Below are positions 17,701 through 26,173 of a stretch of 64,000 bases of DNA, piece by piece (within the stretch, counting starts at the first letter, position 1; the number at the start of each line of letters is the position of its first letter). Under the pieces are notes generated by a model. It did not search any database and was not told the DNA's origin. It was given only the letters and a program-made list of their open reading frames with translations. A program made the position numbers and the translations under genes. Location: contig NZ_VFPT01000001.1 of NCBI RefSeq assembly GCF_006716865.1, forward strand, positions 3,591,001 through 3,655,000. The letters are read 5' to 3'. The stretch comes from Roseinatronobacter monicus (GTDB taxonomy: Bacteria > Pseudomonadota > Alphaproteobacteria > Rhodobacterales > Rhodobacteraceae).

Positions 17701-18253
17701 ATTGACGGCCCATTTCCTTCATCGCGCGCCCGACAGCGGTGCGAATGACCGGCTCGCCCATCCGCTTGACAGCGCCGCGCAGAACTTGTGCCGCAGACTT
17801 GCTGCGCTCGTCCAGCACGCGACCTGTCAGCATCAGCGCCCAAGTCGAGGCATTGACCAGACTGGACGACGACTTGCCCAAATGCCGCCCCCAGTCCGAG
17901 GGCGCGATCTTGTCTTCGATCAAATCGTCTATCGTCGCGGCATCGGGCACGCGCAACAATGCCTCTGCCAGACACATCAGCGCTATGCCTTCTTCAGTGG
18001 ACAGGCCATATTCGGCCAGAAACACCTCCATCAACCCCGGAGAATCGCTGGAACGGATGTCTTGAACCAGTTTGGTCGCCGCTTGGGTGATGCTTTCGCG
18101 CGCAGTGTCATCCAGAGCGGCGATGCGTGTCGCATGTGCAATTTCCTGCGCCTCATCGCGCAACAGGTGGTGTGTGATACCGGCGGGCAGCGTGGATTTT
18201 GCTTCATGCAACATGTCAAAAACTTTCACAGGACGATACCCCGATGATCGCAT
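14750..18253 (-). CDS. putA: Bifunctional proline dehydrogenase / L-glutamate gamma-semialdehyde dehydrogenase
   Basis: PutA oxidises proline to glutamate in two FAD- and NAD-dependent steps. The 1167-residue protein has the proline dehydrogenase barrel at about residues 130-480 and the aldehyde dehydrogenase domain at about 570-1000. In the latter, the catalytic cysteine is in SFQSAGQRCSALRC and the cofactor motif is FTGSTETAL. A C-terminal extension of about 160 residues follows. No N-terminal ribbon-helix-helix DNA-binding domain is visible, so it is not expected to autorepress; the divergent Lrp-type gene probably regulates it. The start is uncertain: ATG 18253 lacks a strong ribosome-binding site and ATG 18214 is an alternative. 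It is convergent with ispG. Confidence 0.94.
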   Translation of the reverse strand: MRSSGYRPVKVFDMLHEAKSTLPAGITHHLLRDEAQEIAHATRIAALDDTARESITQAATKLVQDIRSSDSPGLMEVFLAEYGLSTEEGIALMCLAEALLRVPDAATIDDLIEDKIAPSDWGRHLGKSSSSLVNASTWALMLTGRVLDERSKSAAQVLRGAVKRMGEPVIRTAVGRAMKEMGRQFVLGETIDKAMTRAKQLESRGYSYSYDMLGEAARTMADAKRYQTAYAAAIRAIGARASGNDIRTNPGISVKLSALHPRYELAQSDRVMAELVPRVRELARVAAALGLGFNIDAEEADRLALSLDVIGAVLADPALEGWDGFGVVVQAYGPRAGDTIDWLHAQAERLDRKLMVRLVKGAYWDTEIKRAQVFGLEGFPVLTQKQATDVNYIACARKLLGMHARIYPQFATHNAHTVAAVMHMADEMGVSALDYEFQRLHGMGEKLHDLVLTQQGTRCRIYAPVGAHKDLLAYLVRRLLENGANSSFVNQIVDEDVSPSVVAACPFAELEKLPVGVNPKIATGPELFGAARRNARGWDVTDQRDLDAIEAARAPFRTTCFEASPLIAVTVTGATPYKAHNPADPADLVGTVTVCAAEDVEAALAAAKPWTADVALRAQVLNRAADLYEQHFGQFFAILAREAGKSQLDAVGELREAVDFLRYYALQAQGLTAPARGVFACISPWNFPLAIFTGQIAGALAAGNGVLAKPAEQTPLVAYLAAQLLHEAGVPRDVLQLLPGDGATVGAALTSDAQVNGVAFTGSTETALVIRRAMANHLAPGAPLIAETGGLNAMIVDSTALPEQAVRDVLASSFQSAGQRCSALRCLYVQEDIAEEFRAMLFGAMDELRLGDPWALSTDVGPVIDPDAREQISAYVETARTQGRVLHELAAPDAGFFVPPVVVSVSGIKALEREVFGPVLHLATFKAADLDHVIADVNATGYGLTFGLHTRIDSRVQHVVERITAGNTYVNRNQIGAIVGSQPFGGEGLSGTGPKAGGPHYLTRFTQQRAQRATDRAGVAATPDVRKALATAHRPSLPPVQELPGPTGESNRLRFAARAPILCLGPGKDTAKAQAKAVQALGGVAVTLDGIPDGLDRISGFSGVLFWGHEDQARAIEKALAQRKGPILPLIADMPDAGHVFLERHLCIDTTASGGNAQLLAEIGGAK

Positions 18254-18284
18254 AGATTTCTGTTGCTTTCAGACTTAATTGTTG

Positions 18285-18302
18285 CTTATGTCAGGACATA
18301 AG
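18285..18302. promoter_or_regulatory. Perfect palindrome, probable PutR operator
   Basis: CTTATGTC-AG-GACATAAG is an 8-bp perfect inverted repeat with a 2-bp centre in the 76-bp gap between divergent putA and the Lrp-type gene. Position and symmetry suit binding by the adjacent regulator and control of both promoters. Confidence 0.65.
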
Positions 18303-18329
18303 TCTTCATAAAGCGGATATTACAGGCAA

Positions 18330-18800
18330 ATGAACCAAATAAAGCTGGACAGCTTCGATCATGCCATTCTCAGGCATTTGGCGGTGCATGGCCGCATGAG
18401 TGTGACCGAGCTTGCGGGCCATATCGGGCTGACCAAATCCCCCACCCAAGCGCGCTTGCGGCGGCTGGAGGAACATCAGGTCATCACCGGCTACCGGGCC
18501 ATGATTGACCCGCAGCAGATTGACGCGGCGCATATCGCCTTTGTTGAAATCAAGCTGTCAGACACCCGCGAAATGGCGCTGCGCGCCTTTAACGAGGCGG
18601 CGCGCAAAGTGCCGGAAATCGAGGAATGTCACCTGATCGCAGGCGCGTTCGATTATCTGCTGAAAGTGCGCAGCCGGGATATCGCATCATATCGCAGGGT
18701 TCTGGCCGAACATATCTCTGCCTTGCCGCATATCACCTCTACCTCGACCCATGTGGTGATGGAAGCGGTCAAGGAAACCGGCGAGCATCCGTCATTCTAG
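18330..18800 (+). CDS. putR: Lrp/AsnC-family regulator, probable PutR
   Basis: A 156-residue Lrp/AsnC protein. It has an N-terminal winged helix (residues about 7-60, SVTELAGHIGLTKSPTQARL) and a C-terminal RAM/AsnC ligand domain (about 70-145, including ECHLIAGAFDYLLKVRS). It is transcribed divergently from putA, the arrangement known in Rhodobacter capsulatus, where PutR activates putA in response to proline. The palindrome at 18285-18302 lies between the two. The assignment to PutR rests on this neighbourhood. Confidence 0.88.
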   Translation: MNQIKLDSFDHAILRHLAVHGRMSVTELAGHIGLTKSPTQARLRRLEEHQVITGYRAMIDPQQIDAAHIAFVEIKLSDTREMALRAFNEAARKVPEIEECHLIAGAFDYLLKVRSRDIASYRRVLAEHISALPHITSTSTHVVMEAVKETGEHPSF

Positions 18801-18807
18801 CACCGCG

Positions 18808-20031
18808 TCAGCGGCGGATCGCTGTCAGAACCGGCATATGGCCTGCGCGCAAGATCAGCATACCGCTGCGGCTGATATCGAACCCGCTGGCCGCTTCAAG
18901 CGCGTCCAGAAACCGCAATTCCATGTTGCGCAGATTTGCAGGGCAGGCCAGTCGGGTGGTGCCCAGTTCCCGAAAAGCAAGCTGCCCGTTTTCGATTTCC
19001 GCGCGGCCAACATAACGGTTGCAGGTGCCGCGACCGGAAATCTGGCCATTGCCGATCTGAAGGGTCAGATCGCTGGCCGCTTGCGCATTCTCGACCAGCT
19101 TGATGCCGTGCAGGCTGAGCACATGCCAAGCGCGCCCCGACAGCAAATCCATCGGAGAGCCCGCGCAGCCCTGCGATACAGTTTCCGTCGCGTACTGGGT
19201 CAGTTCAGCCGCTATCGGATAGATCAGCCCGTTATCCGTGAGGGTGCACCGCCCCTCGGTCAGGCGCAGCGACGGTGATGTGGCGCGAATGTCGATCATC
19301 CCGTTGCGCGGCGCTGAAATGCTCAGGCCCGCACTGGACAGGGTTTCATCTTCCAGCCCCGGCAGGTCAATCAGGGCCGTGTCCAGTCCCAGCTCGATCC
19401 GCCAGTCGTTGCTTGCGGCGACAGCATCCAGTGGCAGGACCGGACGGAACAGCGCGGGGCGGCAGAGTTCCGGCTCTTGTCCCGGCAGGGTCAGTTCAGC
19501 CTGATTGCCTGAAAACCGCAATTCGGTGCCGTCTTCGGCTGTGAATGTCTGTGCGCTGTCGTTCTGTGCGACCAGTACGCCTGTTGCCGCAGGGTGCTGC
19601 AAATGCAAACCATCGGCCAGTTGTCTGACCTGTGCGACCTGCCCGTCACCGCATTCCCAATAATCGCTGAACCCGATCGCAAGGATTTCATGCAAGGCAA
19701 GCGACAGGTCGGATGCGGTGCGATCCGCAATCTGCTTAACCGCACTTTGCAAGATCACCGCCCCGTCGGATATCAGGCCCGATTGCAGCGTCTTGGCGGT
19801 GCGTGGAAGGGGTGGCAAGTCTATCTGAAGGGTGGTGCTGCCCCCTTCAACAGGTGTGCGCAGGGCAATAATCGCCTCTCCGTCTTCGTCGCGGACAAGC
19901 AGCAGGGCTTCTGCGCCATCCTCGAGTGTTGCTGTCCAGCTTAGATCAACCACCCCCTCGCGTGACAACGCGGGCAGGGCGAGGAAGATCATGGACAAGA
20001 CAGCACAGGCAAGGCGCATCAAGGTCTCCAT
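18808..20031 (-). CDS. Secreted META (HslJ-type) domain protein
   Basis: A 407-residue exported protein with a signal peptide (RLACAVLSMIFLALPALS). The C-terminal 110 residues or so match the META/HslJ fold: WHVLSLHGIKL, then IGNGQISGRGTCNRYVG and TTRLACPANLRNMELRFL. META domains occur in heat-shock HslJ and secreted proteins of unclear activity. The N-terminal 280 residues are a probably periplasmic beta-rich region that I do not recognise. ATG 20016 is an alternative start closer to the signal peptide. It is convergent with putR. Confidence 0.75.
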   Translation of the reverse strand: METLMRLACAVLSMIFLALPALSREGVVDLSWTATLEDGAEALLLVRDEDGEAIIALRTPVEGGSTTLQIDLPPLPRTAKTLQSGLISDGAVILQSAVKQIADRTASDLSLALHEILAIGFSDYWECGDGQVAQVRQLADGLHLQHPAATGVLVAQNDSAQTFTAEDGTELRFSGNQAELTLPGQEPELCRPALFRPVLPLDAVAASNDWRIELGLDTALIDLPGLEDETLSSAGLSISAPRNGMIDIRATSPSLRLTEGRCTLTDNGLIYPIAAELTQYATETVSQGCAGSPMDLLSGRAWHVLSLHGIKLVENAQAASDLTLQIGNGQISGRGTCNRYVGRAEIENGQLAFRELGTTRLACPANLRNMELRFLDALEAASGFDISRSGMLILRAGHMPVLTAIRR

Positions 20032-20093
20032 CGGTCGGTTGAGACTGGGGATATGCCATGACGCCGCCTTGCAGTAACAACAATTACGTGAGG

Positions 20094-20657
20094 TCAGGCG
20101 CGTTCGGAGTATTCAAACGTCTCGGTGTTGACGACGATGTCTTCATCCTGCCCGACAAAGGGTGGAACCAGAACGCGCACCCCATTGTCGAGTACCGCAG
20201 GTTTGAAGCTGTTGGCCGCAGTCTGGCCTTTGACCACTGGCTCTGTCTCGACGATCTTGCAGATCACTTTCTGGGGCAAGGCGACGTTCAGCGCTTCTTC
20301 GCCGTAATATTCGACCGTTACTGTCATGCCGTCTTGCAAGAACGGGCGGCGTTCGCCCAAAATCTCGGCGTCCAACTCAACCTGCTCAAAGGTTTCCATG
20401 TCCATCACGACAAGCCGACCATCGGTTTCATACAGAAATTGCTGGTCTTTTTGCTCCAGCCGGACCTTTTCCACCTTGTCGTCAGAGCGGAAACGTTCGT
20501 TCAGCTTGCGGCCATCGCGCAGGTTCTTCATTTCGACCTGTGCAAATGCGCCACCCTTGCCGGGTTTGACATGGCCCACTTTAACAGCGGCCCATAGCCC
20601 CCCGTCATGTTCCAAGACGTTGCCGGGGCGGATTTCGTTACCATTAATCTTGGGCAT
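20094..20657 (-). CDS. efp: Translation elongation factor P
   Basis: EF-P binds ribosomes stalled at polyproline stretches and promotes peptide bond formation. The 187-residue protein shows all three domains at the expected length. The exposed loop KPGKGGAF carries Lys34, the usual modified lysine of EpmA-type EF-P, rather than the rhamnosylated arginine form. No modification gene is in the window. It stands alone between the META-domain gene and a divergent small gene. Confidence 0.96.
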   Translation of the reverse strand: MPKINGNEIRPGNVLEHDGGLWAAVKVGHVKPGKGGAFAQVEMKNLRDGRKLNERFRSDDKVEKVRLEQKDQQFLYETDGRLVVMDMETFEQVELDAEILGERRPFLQDGMTVTVEYYGEEALNVALPQKVICKIVETEPVVKGQTAANSFKPAVLDNGVRVLVPPFVGQDEDIVVNTETFEYSERA

Positions 20658-20865
20658 GCTGAGACCTTGTCAAAACCTTGATGTTTTTTCGATCTTTCCT
20701 ATATCGCAGGGGCAAGAGGCGCGCAAGGAAGCGTTATTCTTGCGTTTATTGAGAGCCATGCGTTAGGCGCATAGGTGCTATGCGAATTCGGTGTAGCGAA
20801 TCAAGGTGCAAAAGGATATGCAGCCCTGAGCGGTGAATGCAAGAGCAAGAATAAAGGAACTTGGA

Positions 20866-21192
20866 ATGTTTGATGCGGCGGATGGAACAGCCTTTACACA
20901 TGAGCAAGGCGCACGCGCTCGCAAACTGTTTGCGGCGGTGGTACTGGCCGCGCTGGATGATGCGATTGCTGATGACAAGAAATACGGCAATGGCCCAGAG
21001 CAGATTGCCCGGTGGGCGCGCTCTCGTGATGGGCGGGAAGTGCTAAGCTGTGCCGGAATTGACCCGAATGAACGTGTGGTCGCTGGCCTGATGGAATTCG
21101 TTGGCAAAGGCGTGCGCACGTCTGTCGCGCTGTCGCGCGAAGAAAGCGAACGTCGCCACGCGGCAGCAGCGGCAGAAGCCGAAGCAGCCTAA
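20866..21192 (+). CDS. Conserved hypothetical protein (DUF6280-like, 108 aa)
   Basis: The start is set at ATG 20866 because AAAGGAAC precedes it; the frame is open from 20833. The product MFDAADGTAFTHEQGARARK continues as a helical protein with a conserved-looking core (DDKKYGNGPEQIARWARSRD) and an Ala/Glu-rich tail. It resembles a small family conserved in Rhodobacterales, which I believe is DUF6280; the function is unknown. A strong terminator hairpin follows. Confidence 0.7.
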   Translation: MFDAADGTAFTHEQGARARKLFAAVVLAALDDAIADDKKYGNGPEQIARWARSRDGREVLSCAGIDPNERVVAGLMEFVGKGVRTSVALSREESERRHAAAAAEAEAA

Positions 21193-21214
21193 GGCTTAGA
21201 CAACCCGATCGAAT

Positions 21215-21249
21215 GACAAGCCCCCGCACCAAACGTGCGGGGGCTTGTC
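21215..21249. terminator. Strong hairpin, probable bidirectional terminator
   Basis: GACAAGCCCCCGCAC and its exact complement form a perfect 15-bp stem around a CAAAC loop, between the convergent small hypothetical gene and the isomerase-like gene. The T-run is weak, but the symmetry and position suit termination from both sides. Confidence 0.75.
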
Positions 21250-21299
21250 ATTATGCGGCTGTCTGCGCTCGTATGGCGCACCGTCGAAGCGGGGCGCAG

Positions 21300-21896
21300 T
21301 TACAGTGAAACACCTGCTGCTTCTGCCAGAAAATCCAACCGGTCCTGCCCCCAGAACAGCGCCTCGCCCATCACGAAAAAGGGCACGCCGAACACGCCAG
21401 CGGCGACGGCATCTTCCAGATTGCGCGGATAGATTTCGGCCCCTTGAAGCATACCGCTAAACGCCAGACCGGGGTTGAACCCCGCAGCCGTCAGACAATC
21501 GCGGATGACATCATCTTCGGCGATATTGCGATCTTCTTCCCAGCAGGCGCGCGTGAGCCCGGTCACAAGTGCGGCCATATCGCCGCCCCCTTCTTCCTGT
21601 GCTGCGATAATGGCGTAAGAGGCAGGCGCAGGGTTTGCGGGCCAGAAGGCGGGGCGCAGCTTGATCGGCATATCGAGGCGCTTTGACCAGCGGTCCAGTT
21701 CTTGCAGGCGATAGGCCTTGCGGCTGTCATGCCGGTCCGCCAGAACCTGCCCGCCTGTGCGCTGGAACAATGCGACCGGGTCAAGTGGTTTATAGCGCAG
21801 CGTGGCCCCTGCCGCCTGCGCGATTTGTGCGGGGCGTGTGCCTGCCATATGCGTCCAAGGGGAAACCGGGCTGAGATAGTAATCAATATGTGTCAT
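21300..21896 (-). CDS. 2-hydroxychromene-2-carboxylate isomerase-like, DsbA-fold protein
   Basis: A 198-residue thioredoxin-fold protein of the glutathione S-transferase kappa/HCCA isomerase group. The N-terminus MTHIDYYLSPVSPWTHMAG has the SPxSPW active-site region where DsbA proteins carry CXXC, so it is a GSH-type enzyme rather than a disulphide oxidase. The conserved cis-proline region is GVFGVPFFVMG. The start at 21896 replaces a longer open frame because homology begins there. Substrate unknown. Confidence 0.85.
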   Translation of the reverse strand: MTHIDYYLSPVSPWTHMAGTRPAQIAQAAGATLRYKPLDPVALFQRTGGQVLADRHDSRKAYRLQELDRWSKRLDMPIKLRPAFWPANPAPASYAIIAAQEEGGGDMAALVTGLTRACWEEDRNIAEDDVIRDCLTAAGFNPGLAFSGMLQGAEIYPRNLEDAVAAGVFGVPFFVMGEALFWGQDRLDFLAEAAGVSL

Positions 21897-21985
21897 TGTC
21901 TGTCCTTTGCGCCGTGTGGCAGTTTGCAAGACCGTAACGGGGTGATAAGCGGTGTCAACTTTTACGATTCCCAAAGGATGGCCCG

Positions 21986-23002
21986 ATGATCGACCGCTCG
22001 GAACCCAAGCTGATTTCCGGAAATGCGAATGTCCCCCTAGCAAAAGCCATCGCGCGCAGGATGTCTCTGCACCGGGGCATGTCCGTTTCACTTGTCGATG
22101 CGCGGGTAGAGCGGTTCAATGACGGCGAGGTCTTTGTCGAAGTCTATGAGAATGTGCGCGGCGAGGATATGTTCATTATCCAGTCAACTTCGAAGCCAGC
22201 CAATGACCACCTGATGGAGTTGCTGATTATCGCGGATGCGCTGAAACGCTCGTCGGCGGCACGAATTACTGCTGTAATCCCCTATTTCGGATATGCGCGT
22301 CAGGATCGACGGACCAAGGCACGCACGCCGATTTCTGCCAAGCTGGTGGCCAATATGATCGCGCAGGCCGGGATCGAACGTATCCTGACGCTGGACCTGC
22401 ACGCCGCCCAGATTCAGGGGTTTTTCGACATTCCGGTGGACAACCTTTACGCCGCGCCGGTGTTTGCGCTGGATGTTAAGCACCATTTCCGCGAGCGGTT
22501 GCAGGATGTCACTGTCGTGTCGCCCGATGTTGGCGGCGTGGCCCGCGCGCGTGAACTGGCCAAGCGGATCGGTTGCGCGCTGGCGATTGTGGACAAGCGG
22601 CGCGAAAAGCCGGGTGAAATTGCTGAAATGACTGTCATCGGTGATGTGAAGGGCAAAAGCTGTATCATCGTGGATGACATTTGCGATACGGCGGGCACGC
22701 TGTGCAAGGCCGCTGAAGTGCTGATTGAGGCGGGTGCCACCGAAGTGCACAGCTACATCACCCACGGTGTGCTGTCTGGTCCGGCGGTCGAGCGGATTAC
22801 AAATTCGGTGATGAAGTCGCTGGTGATCACCGATTCAATCGCCCCGACAGAGGCAGTGCTGGCCGCGCCGAATATCCGCATCGTGCCGACTGCGCCGATG
22901 TTTGCCCAAGGGATACTGAACACGTGGAAAGGGACATCTGTCTCGTCCCTGTTCGATACCGAAACACTGATCCCGATCTATGAGGGGTTGTATACCGAAT
23001 AA
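21986..23002 (+). CDS. prs: Ribose-phosphate pyrophosphokinase
   Basis: PRPP synthetase makes 5-phosphoribosyl-1-diphosphate for nucleotide, histidine and tryptophan synthesis. The 338-residue protein contains the ATP-binding flexible loop region [20 protein letters not shown], the metal-binding [18 protein letters not shown] and the PRPP loop [11 protein letters not shown]. It is a single-gene unit that converges on nfeD across a terminator-like hairpin. Confidence 0.96.
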   Translation: MIDRSEPKLISGNANVPLAKAIARRMSLHRGMSVSLVDARVERFNDGEVFVEVYENVRGEDMFIIQSTSKPANDHLMELLIIADALKRSSAARITAVIPYFGYARQDRRTKARTPISAKLVANMIAQAGIERILTLDLHAAQIQGFFDIPVDNLYAAPVFALDVKHHFRERLQDVTVVSPDVGGVARARELAKRIGCALAIVDKRREKPGEIAEMTVIGDVKGKSCIIVDDICDTAGTLCKAAEVLIEAGATEVHSYITHGVLSGPAVERITNSVMKSLVITDSIAPTEAVLAAPNIRIVPTAPMFAQGILNTWKGTSVSSLFDTETLIPIYEGLYTE

Positions 23003-23009
23003 GGGTACT

Positions 23010-23052
23010 GGCGGCACGGTGCGGGTTTTGAAGCCTTGTGCCCGGTGCCGCC
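23010..23052. terminator. Terminator-like hairpin between convergent prs and nfeD genes
   Basis: GGCGGCAC at 23010-23017 pairs with GTGCCGCC at 23045-23052, with an inner CGGG/CCCG stem. It fills the gap between the two stop codons; there is no pronounced T-run. Confidence 0.5.
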
Positions 23053-23055
23053 GCG

Positions 23056-23391
23056 TTACTCGTGGTCTTTCGACTTTGGCGTGTCGCGGCGGGCGCGGTC
23101 CGAGGGCGGCAATGAATCGAGCGAGTCGAAGTCATTGATGTCGCGGCGGGTGGCGTGCCTGCTTTTGTTCCAGCGCGACAAGCCCAGCCACACCCCAAGT
23201 CCGACCGAAGCCCAGATCAGCCCTTGCACAAAGATATGCAGCCCCGACACGAAATACGTGACCAGCGCTACCGCCGCCGCGCCAATGGCGAACCCCAGCG
23301 CGACATAGACGGCGGTCATCATTTCAACTGCCAGCAGCACAGCTGCAATCAGGCCCCAGATGATCCAGTCTGGCAGGGCAAACAGGTCCAT
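23056..23391 (-). CDS. NfeD-like membrane protein
   Basis: A 111-residue short NfeD-type protein. Three hydrophobic helices (residues about 9-75, WIIWGLIAAVLLAVEMMTAV first) are followed by a charged cytoplasmic tail of about 35 residues. It starts 3 bp after the stop of the SPFH-domain gene, the conserved pairing of NfeD and band-7 proteins, which together form membrane microdomain complexes. The soluble OB-fold of longer NfeD proteins is missing, so it is the short form. Confidence 0.85.
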   Translation of the reverse strand: MDLFALPDWIIWGLIAAVLLAVEMMTAVYVALGFAIGAAAVALVTYFVSGLHIFVQGLIWASVGLGVWLGLSRWNKSRHATRRDINDFDSLDSLPPSDRARRDTPKSKDHE

Positions 23392-23394
23392 CGC

Positions 23395-24249
23395 TTAAAA
23401 CTCTTTCATGATGGCAGCCGCCTCGCGGAAGGAATTGGACGGCCCGCCCGGCAGCATGATGAGTTTCGCATTGCTGGATTTGGCCAGACCTTCCAGCGCT
23501 TCAACCTGCATCCGCGCGGTCTGGAAGGTCAGTGCATCGCGGGCATTCTCGCCCTCTAGTGACCCGGCGATTACACGGTTCGATTCCGCATTCGCTTGCG
23601 CAATGGCGAGAATACCATCGGCGCGGCGCTGTGCCTCGTACAGTTCGGCATCGGCGTTCAATTCGGTTGCACGGCGTACACCTTCGGCGCGGGTAATGGC
23701 CGCGCGGCGCTCGCGCTCTGCCGCCAGCACTTCGGCCATGGCCTTTTGCGTTGTGTCATTTAGGCGTACATCAGTGATTTCCGAGCGTGAAATCCGAATG
23801 CCATAGGTCTTGCCCGCATCTTCCAGCGCTTCCAGAAGCGCCAGGTTCAGCGACCCGCGATCTGATTGCACCGCGTCCAGTTCCACCTTGCCCAATTCCG
23901 AACGCACCAGCGATTGCACCAGCCCGATGACCAGCTCGTCAATTTTGTTCACGCGGAAAACGGCGGCTTCGGGGTTGTCGATCCGGTAAACAACCAAAAG
24001 CTGTGCGCCAAAGACGACGTTATCGGCAGACACCACTTCCAGTGAGATGTCGTTGAGCACCTGATCGTTGACCGGTACCTTGGAATGAACCCGATCCAGA
24101 AAGGGCACGATCACATTCACCCCCGCATCCAATGTGCGGTGATATGCGCCCAGCCGCGTGACAACATAGTTCTCTGACTGCGGTACAATCTTCAGCCCCA
24201 GCAGGACGATAAGTACCAGCACGACGACCAATGCTAGAATAAGTTCCAT
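23395..24249 (-). CDS. SPFH/band 7 membrane protein (stomatin/QmcA-like)
   Basis: A 284-residue SPFH protein. It has one N-terminal membrane anchor (LILALVVVLVLIVLLGL), the band 7 domain from about residue 20 to 190 (IVPQSENYVVTRLGAYHRTL first) and a coiled-coil tail rich in Ala/Glu/Arg (about 170-240). Family members oligomerise and organise membrane proteases and microdomains. It is co-transcribed with the nfeD-like gene. It lacks the long flotillin repeat region, so a stomatin/paraslipin assignment fits best. Confidence 0.92.
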   Translation of the reverse strand: MELILALVVVLVLIVLLGLKIVPQSENYVVTRLGAYHRTLDAGVNVIVPFLDRVHSKVPVNDQVLNDISLEVVSADNVVFGAQLLVVYRIDNPEAAVFRVNKIDELVIGLVQSLVRSELGKVELDAVQSDRGSLNLALLEALEDAGKTYGIRISRSEITDVRLNDTTQKAMAEVLAAERERRAAITRAEGVRRATELNADAELYEAQRRADGILAIAQANAESNRVIAGSLEGENARDALTFQTARMQVEALEGLAKSSNAKLIMLPGGPSNSFREAAAIMKEF

Positions 24250-24314
24250 GACAACCCCCGGAAAAAACGATGCACCCGATACATATGACAGATCGGCTAT
24301 GCCGCAACGTTAAA

Positions 24315-25541
24315 TCACGTGCTGTCTTCAGTGGCAACACGCCGCGCCAGCAGCATCAGCGATAGCGCTGTGGTTGAACACAGGATCATCCCGACAATCA
24401 GCGGAATTGGTGTGCCATCATAGGCCAGCGAAATCGGCACCGCGATCAGCACCGACCCGACCGTGGACAGTGACATGACAACCGAAGACCCGATGCCCGC
24501 CATATGGCCCAAGGGCTGCAAGGCCAGCGCGTTCAGATTGCCGAATGTCAGCCCGATGGAAAAGAATGCGGTGCACATGAAGGCAAAGAACAGTCCGAAA
24601 TCCCAAGGTGCGGGCAGGCCCAGACTCATGAGGCCCAGAAACACCACCGACACGCTGGCCTGCCAGAAAAACGCATAGGTGGCGATCTTGCGCATGCCCA
24701 GCCGCATGACCATTTTGGCGTTCGCCACGCTGGCAGTTCCGGCCACAAGCGCGGTTGCGGCAAACCAGAACGGGAAGGTAGCGGCGCGGTCATACACATC
24801 GTCAAAGATCATGGGCAGGTTTGACAGCCACGCAAAAAGCGGCGCAAAGGCAAATGTCAGCGCTACGACATAGACCATCACTGCCGGATTGGTGACAATC
24901 TCGACCAGCGCAGACCCCAGCACGCGCGGACGCAAGGCGCGGCGGTTTTCGGGGGCCAGTGATTCAGGCTGACGCGTCATCAGCCACAGTGCTGCGATCA
25001 GGCCAAAGGCTATGAAGGAAAAGAAAATCATGCGCCAGTTTGACAGCCAGATGATTCCGGCCCCGATGGACGGCGCAATCGCGGGCACCAGCACGAACAG
25101 GGTCATGATAATGGATGTCACCCGCGCCATTGACCGGCCCGAATACAAATCGCGCACCATCGCCGTTGCGACCACACGCGGTGCCGCCGCCCCCAAACCT
25201 TGCAAGAACCGCGCGGCCAGCAACGACTCGATTGACCATGCCTGCATCGCCAGCAACGCGCCTGCCAGATAAACCGCAATCCCCACCAGCAGCACCGATT
25301 TGCGCCCGAATGCGTCCGAGACCGGCCCGCAAATCAATGTCCCAAGGCCAAGACCAAAGACGAAACTTGCGATCACCAACTGCCCACGCGCGGGCATGTC
25401 GGGCGACAATTCCAGCCCAATCGCGGGCAAAGCGGGCAACATCGCGTCGATGGAAAACGCCACGGTCGAGATCAGCAGCGCCATAAGCGCTACAAACTCT
25501 CCAAAGCGCAGCGGTTTCGTGGGCGAGAAAGGACGCCTCAT
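24315..25541 (-). CDS. Bcr/CflA-type MFS drug exporter
   Basis: A 408-residue inner-membrane transporter with about 12 hydrophobic helices and the family pattern of the Bcr/CflA subgroup. Features are DAMLPALPAIGLEL in helix 1, the motif-A-like GPVSDAFGRKSVLL loop and LLAARFLQGLGAAAPRVVA. Members export antibiotics or sulphonamides by proton antiport. Its ATG overlaps the TGA of the DsbA-like gene upstream (ATGA), so it is the last gene of a three-gene operon. Its real substrate is unknown. Confidence 0.9.
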   Translation of the reverse strand: MRRPFSPTKPLRFGEFVALMALLISTVAFSIDAMLPALPAIGLELSPDMPARGQLVIASFVFGLGLGTLICGPVSDAFGRKSVLLVGIAVYLAGALLAMQAWSIESLLAARFLQGLGAAAPRVVATAMVRDLYSGRSMARVTSIIMTLFVLVPAIAPSIGAGIIWLSNWRMIFFSFIAFGLIAALWLMTRQPESLAPENRRALRPRVLGSALVEIVTNPAVMVYVVALTFAFAPLFAWLSNLPMIFDDVYDRAATFPFWFAATALVAGTASVANAKMVMRLGMRKIATYAFFWQASVSVVFLGLMSLGLPAPWDFGLFFAFMCTAFFSIGLTFGNLNALALQPLGHMAGIGSSVVMSLSTVGSVLIAVPISLAYDGTPIPLIVGMILCSTTALSLMLLARRVATEDST

Positions 25542-26173
25542 CCGGGGGTGCCTGTCAGATCATCAATCACGCTGTGCCAAAGTTCCGTGGGCTGCGCGCC
25601 GGACACGGCATATTGCTGATCCAGCATGAAGAACGGCACGCTTTGAATGCCGCGCGCGCGCGCTGCGCGATCCGCCTCGCGGATCATCTGCGCATCCGCG
25701 TCCGTGTCCAGCAAGCGCGCGATCATGTCTCGCAGCAAGCCTGACTGCGCGGCCAGATCCAGCAGCACCTCGCGGTCGCCAATGTCGCGCCCCTCGCAGA
25801 AATAGGCACGGAACAGCCCGCTGACCACGGCACCCTGCCGCCCTTCCAGCCCCGCCCAATGGATCAGGCGGTGCGCATCCAGCGTGTTGGGCGTTCGGGT
25901 AATGGCGGGCAGGTCCAGCTTGAGGCCAGCCTCCTCGGCGGCTTGAACGACAGGGGCATAGGCATCCAGCACACCTTGGTCGCCGCCGAATTTCAGGCTT
26001 AGATACTCTTGCCGTTCCATCCCCTCTGGCGGCATGTCGGGGTTCAACTGGAACGGGTGCCAGCGGATTTCAAACGGGTGATCTGGGCGCGATTCCAGCG
26101 CGCGGCCCAGTTGCGTTTTGCCAATATAGCACCACGGGCAGATCGGATCAGACCATATATCAAGTGGTATCAT
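25538..26173 (-). CDS. DsbA-family (FrnE-like) oxidoreductase
   Basis: A 211-residue cytoplasmic thioredoxin-fold protein with active-site CPWC (SDPICPWCYIGKTQL) and cis-proline loop QSVPFFMLD. It has no signal peptide, so it fits the FrnE/polyketide-associated DsbA group rather than periplasmic DsbA. It overlaps its neighbours on both sides by ATGA, placing it between the acyl-CoA ligase and the MFS exporter in one operon. A role in redox handling of a small thiol substrate is possible but unproven. Confidence 0.88.
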   Translation of the reverse strand: MIPLDIWSDPICPWCYIGKTQLGRALESRPDHPFEIRWHPFQLNPDMPPEGMERQEYLSLKFGGDQGVLDAYAPVVQAAEEAGLKLDLPAITRTPNTLDAHRLIHWAGLEGRQGAVVSGLFRAYFCEGRDIGDREVLLDLAAQSGLLRDMIARLLDTDADAQMIREADRAARARGIQSVPFFMLDQQYAVSGAQPTELWHSVIDDLTGTPG

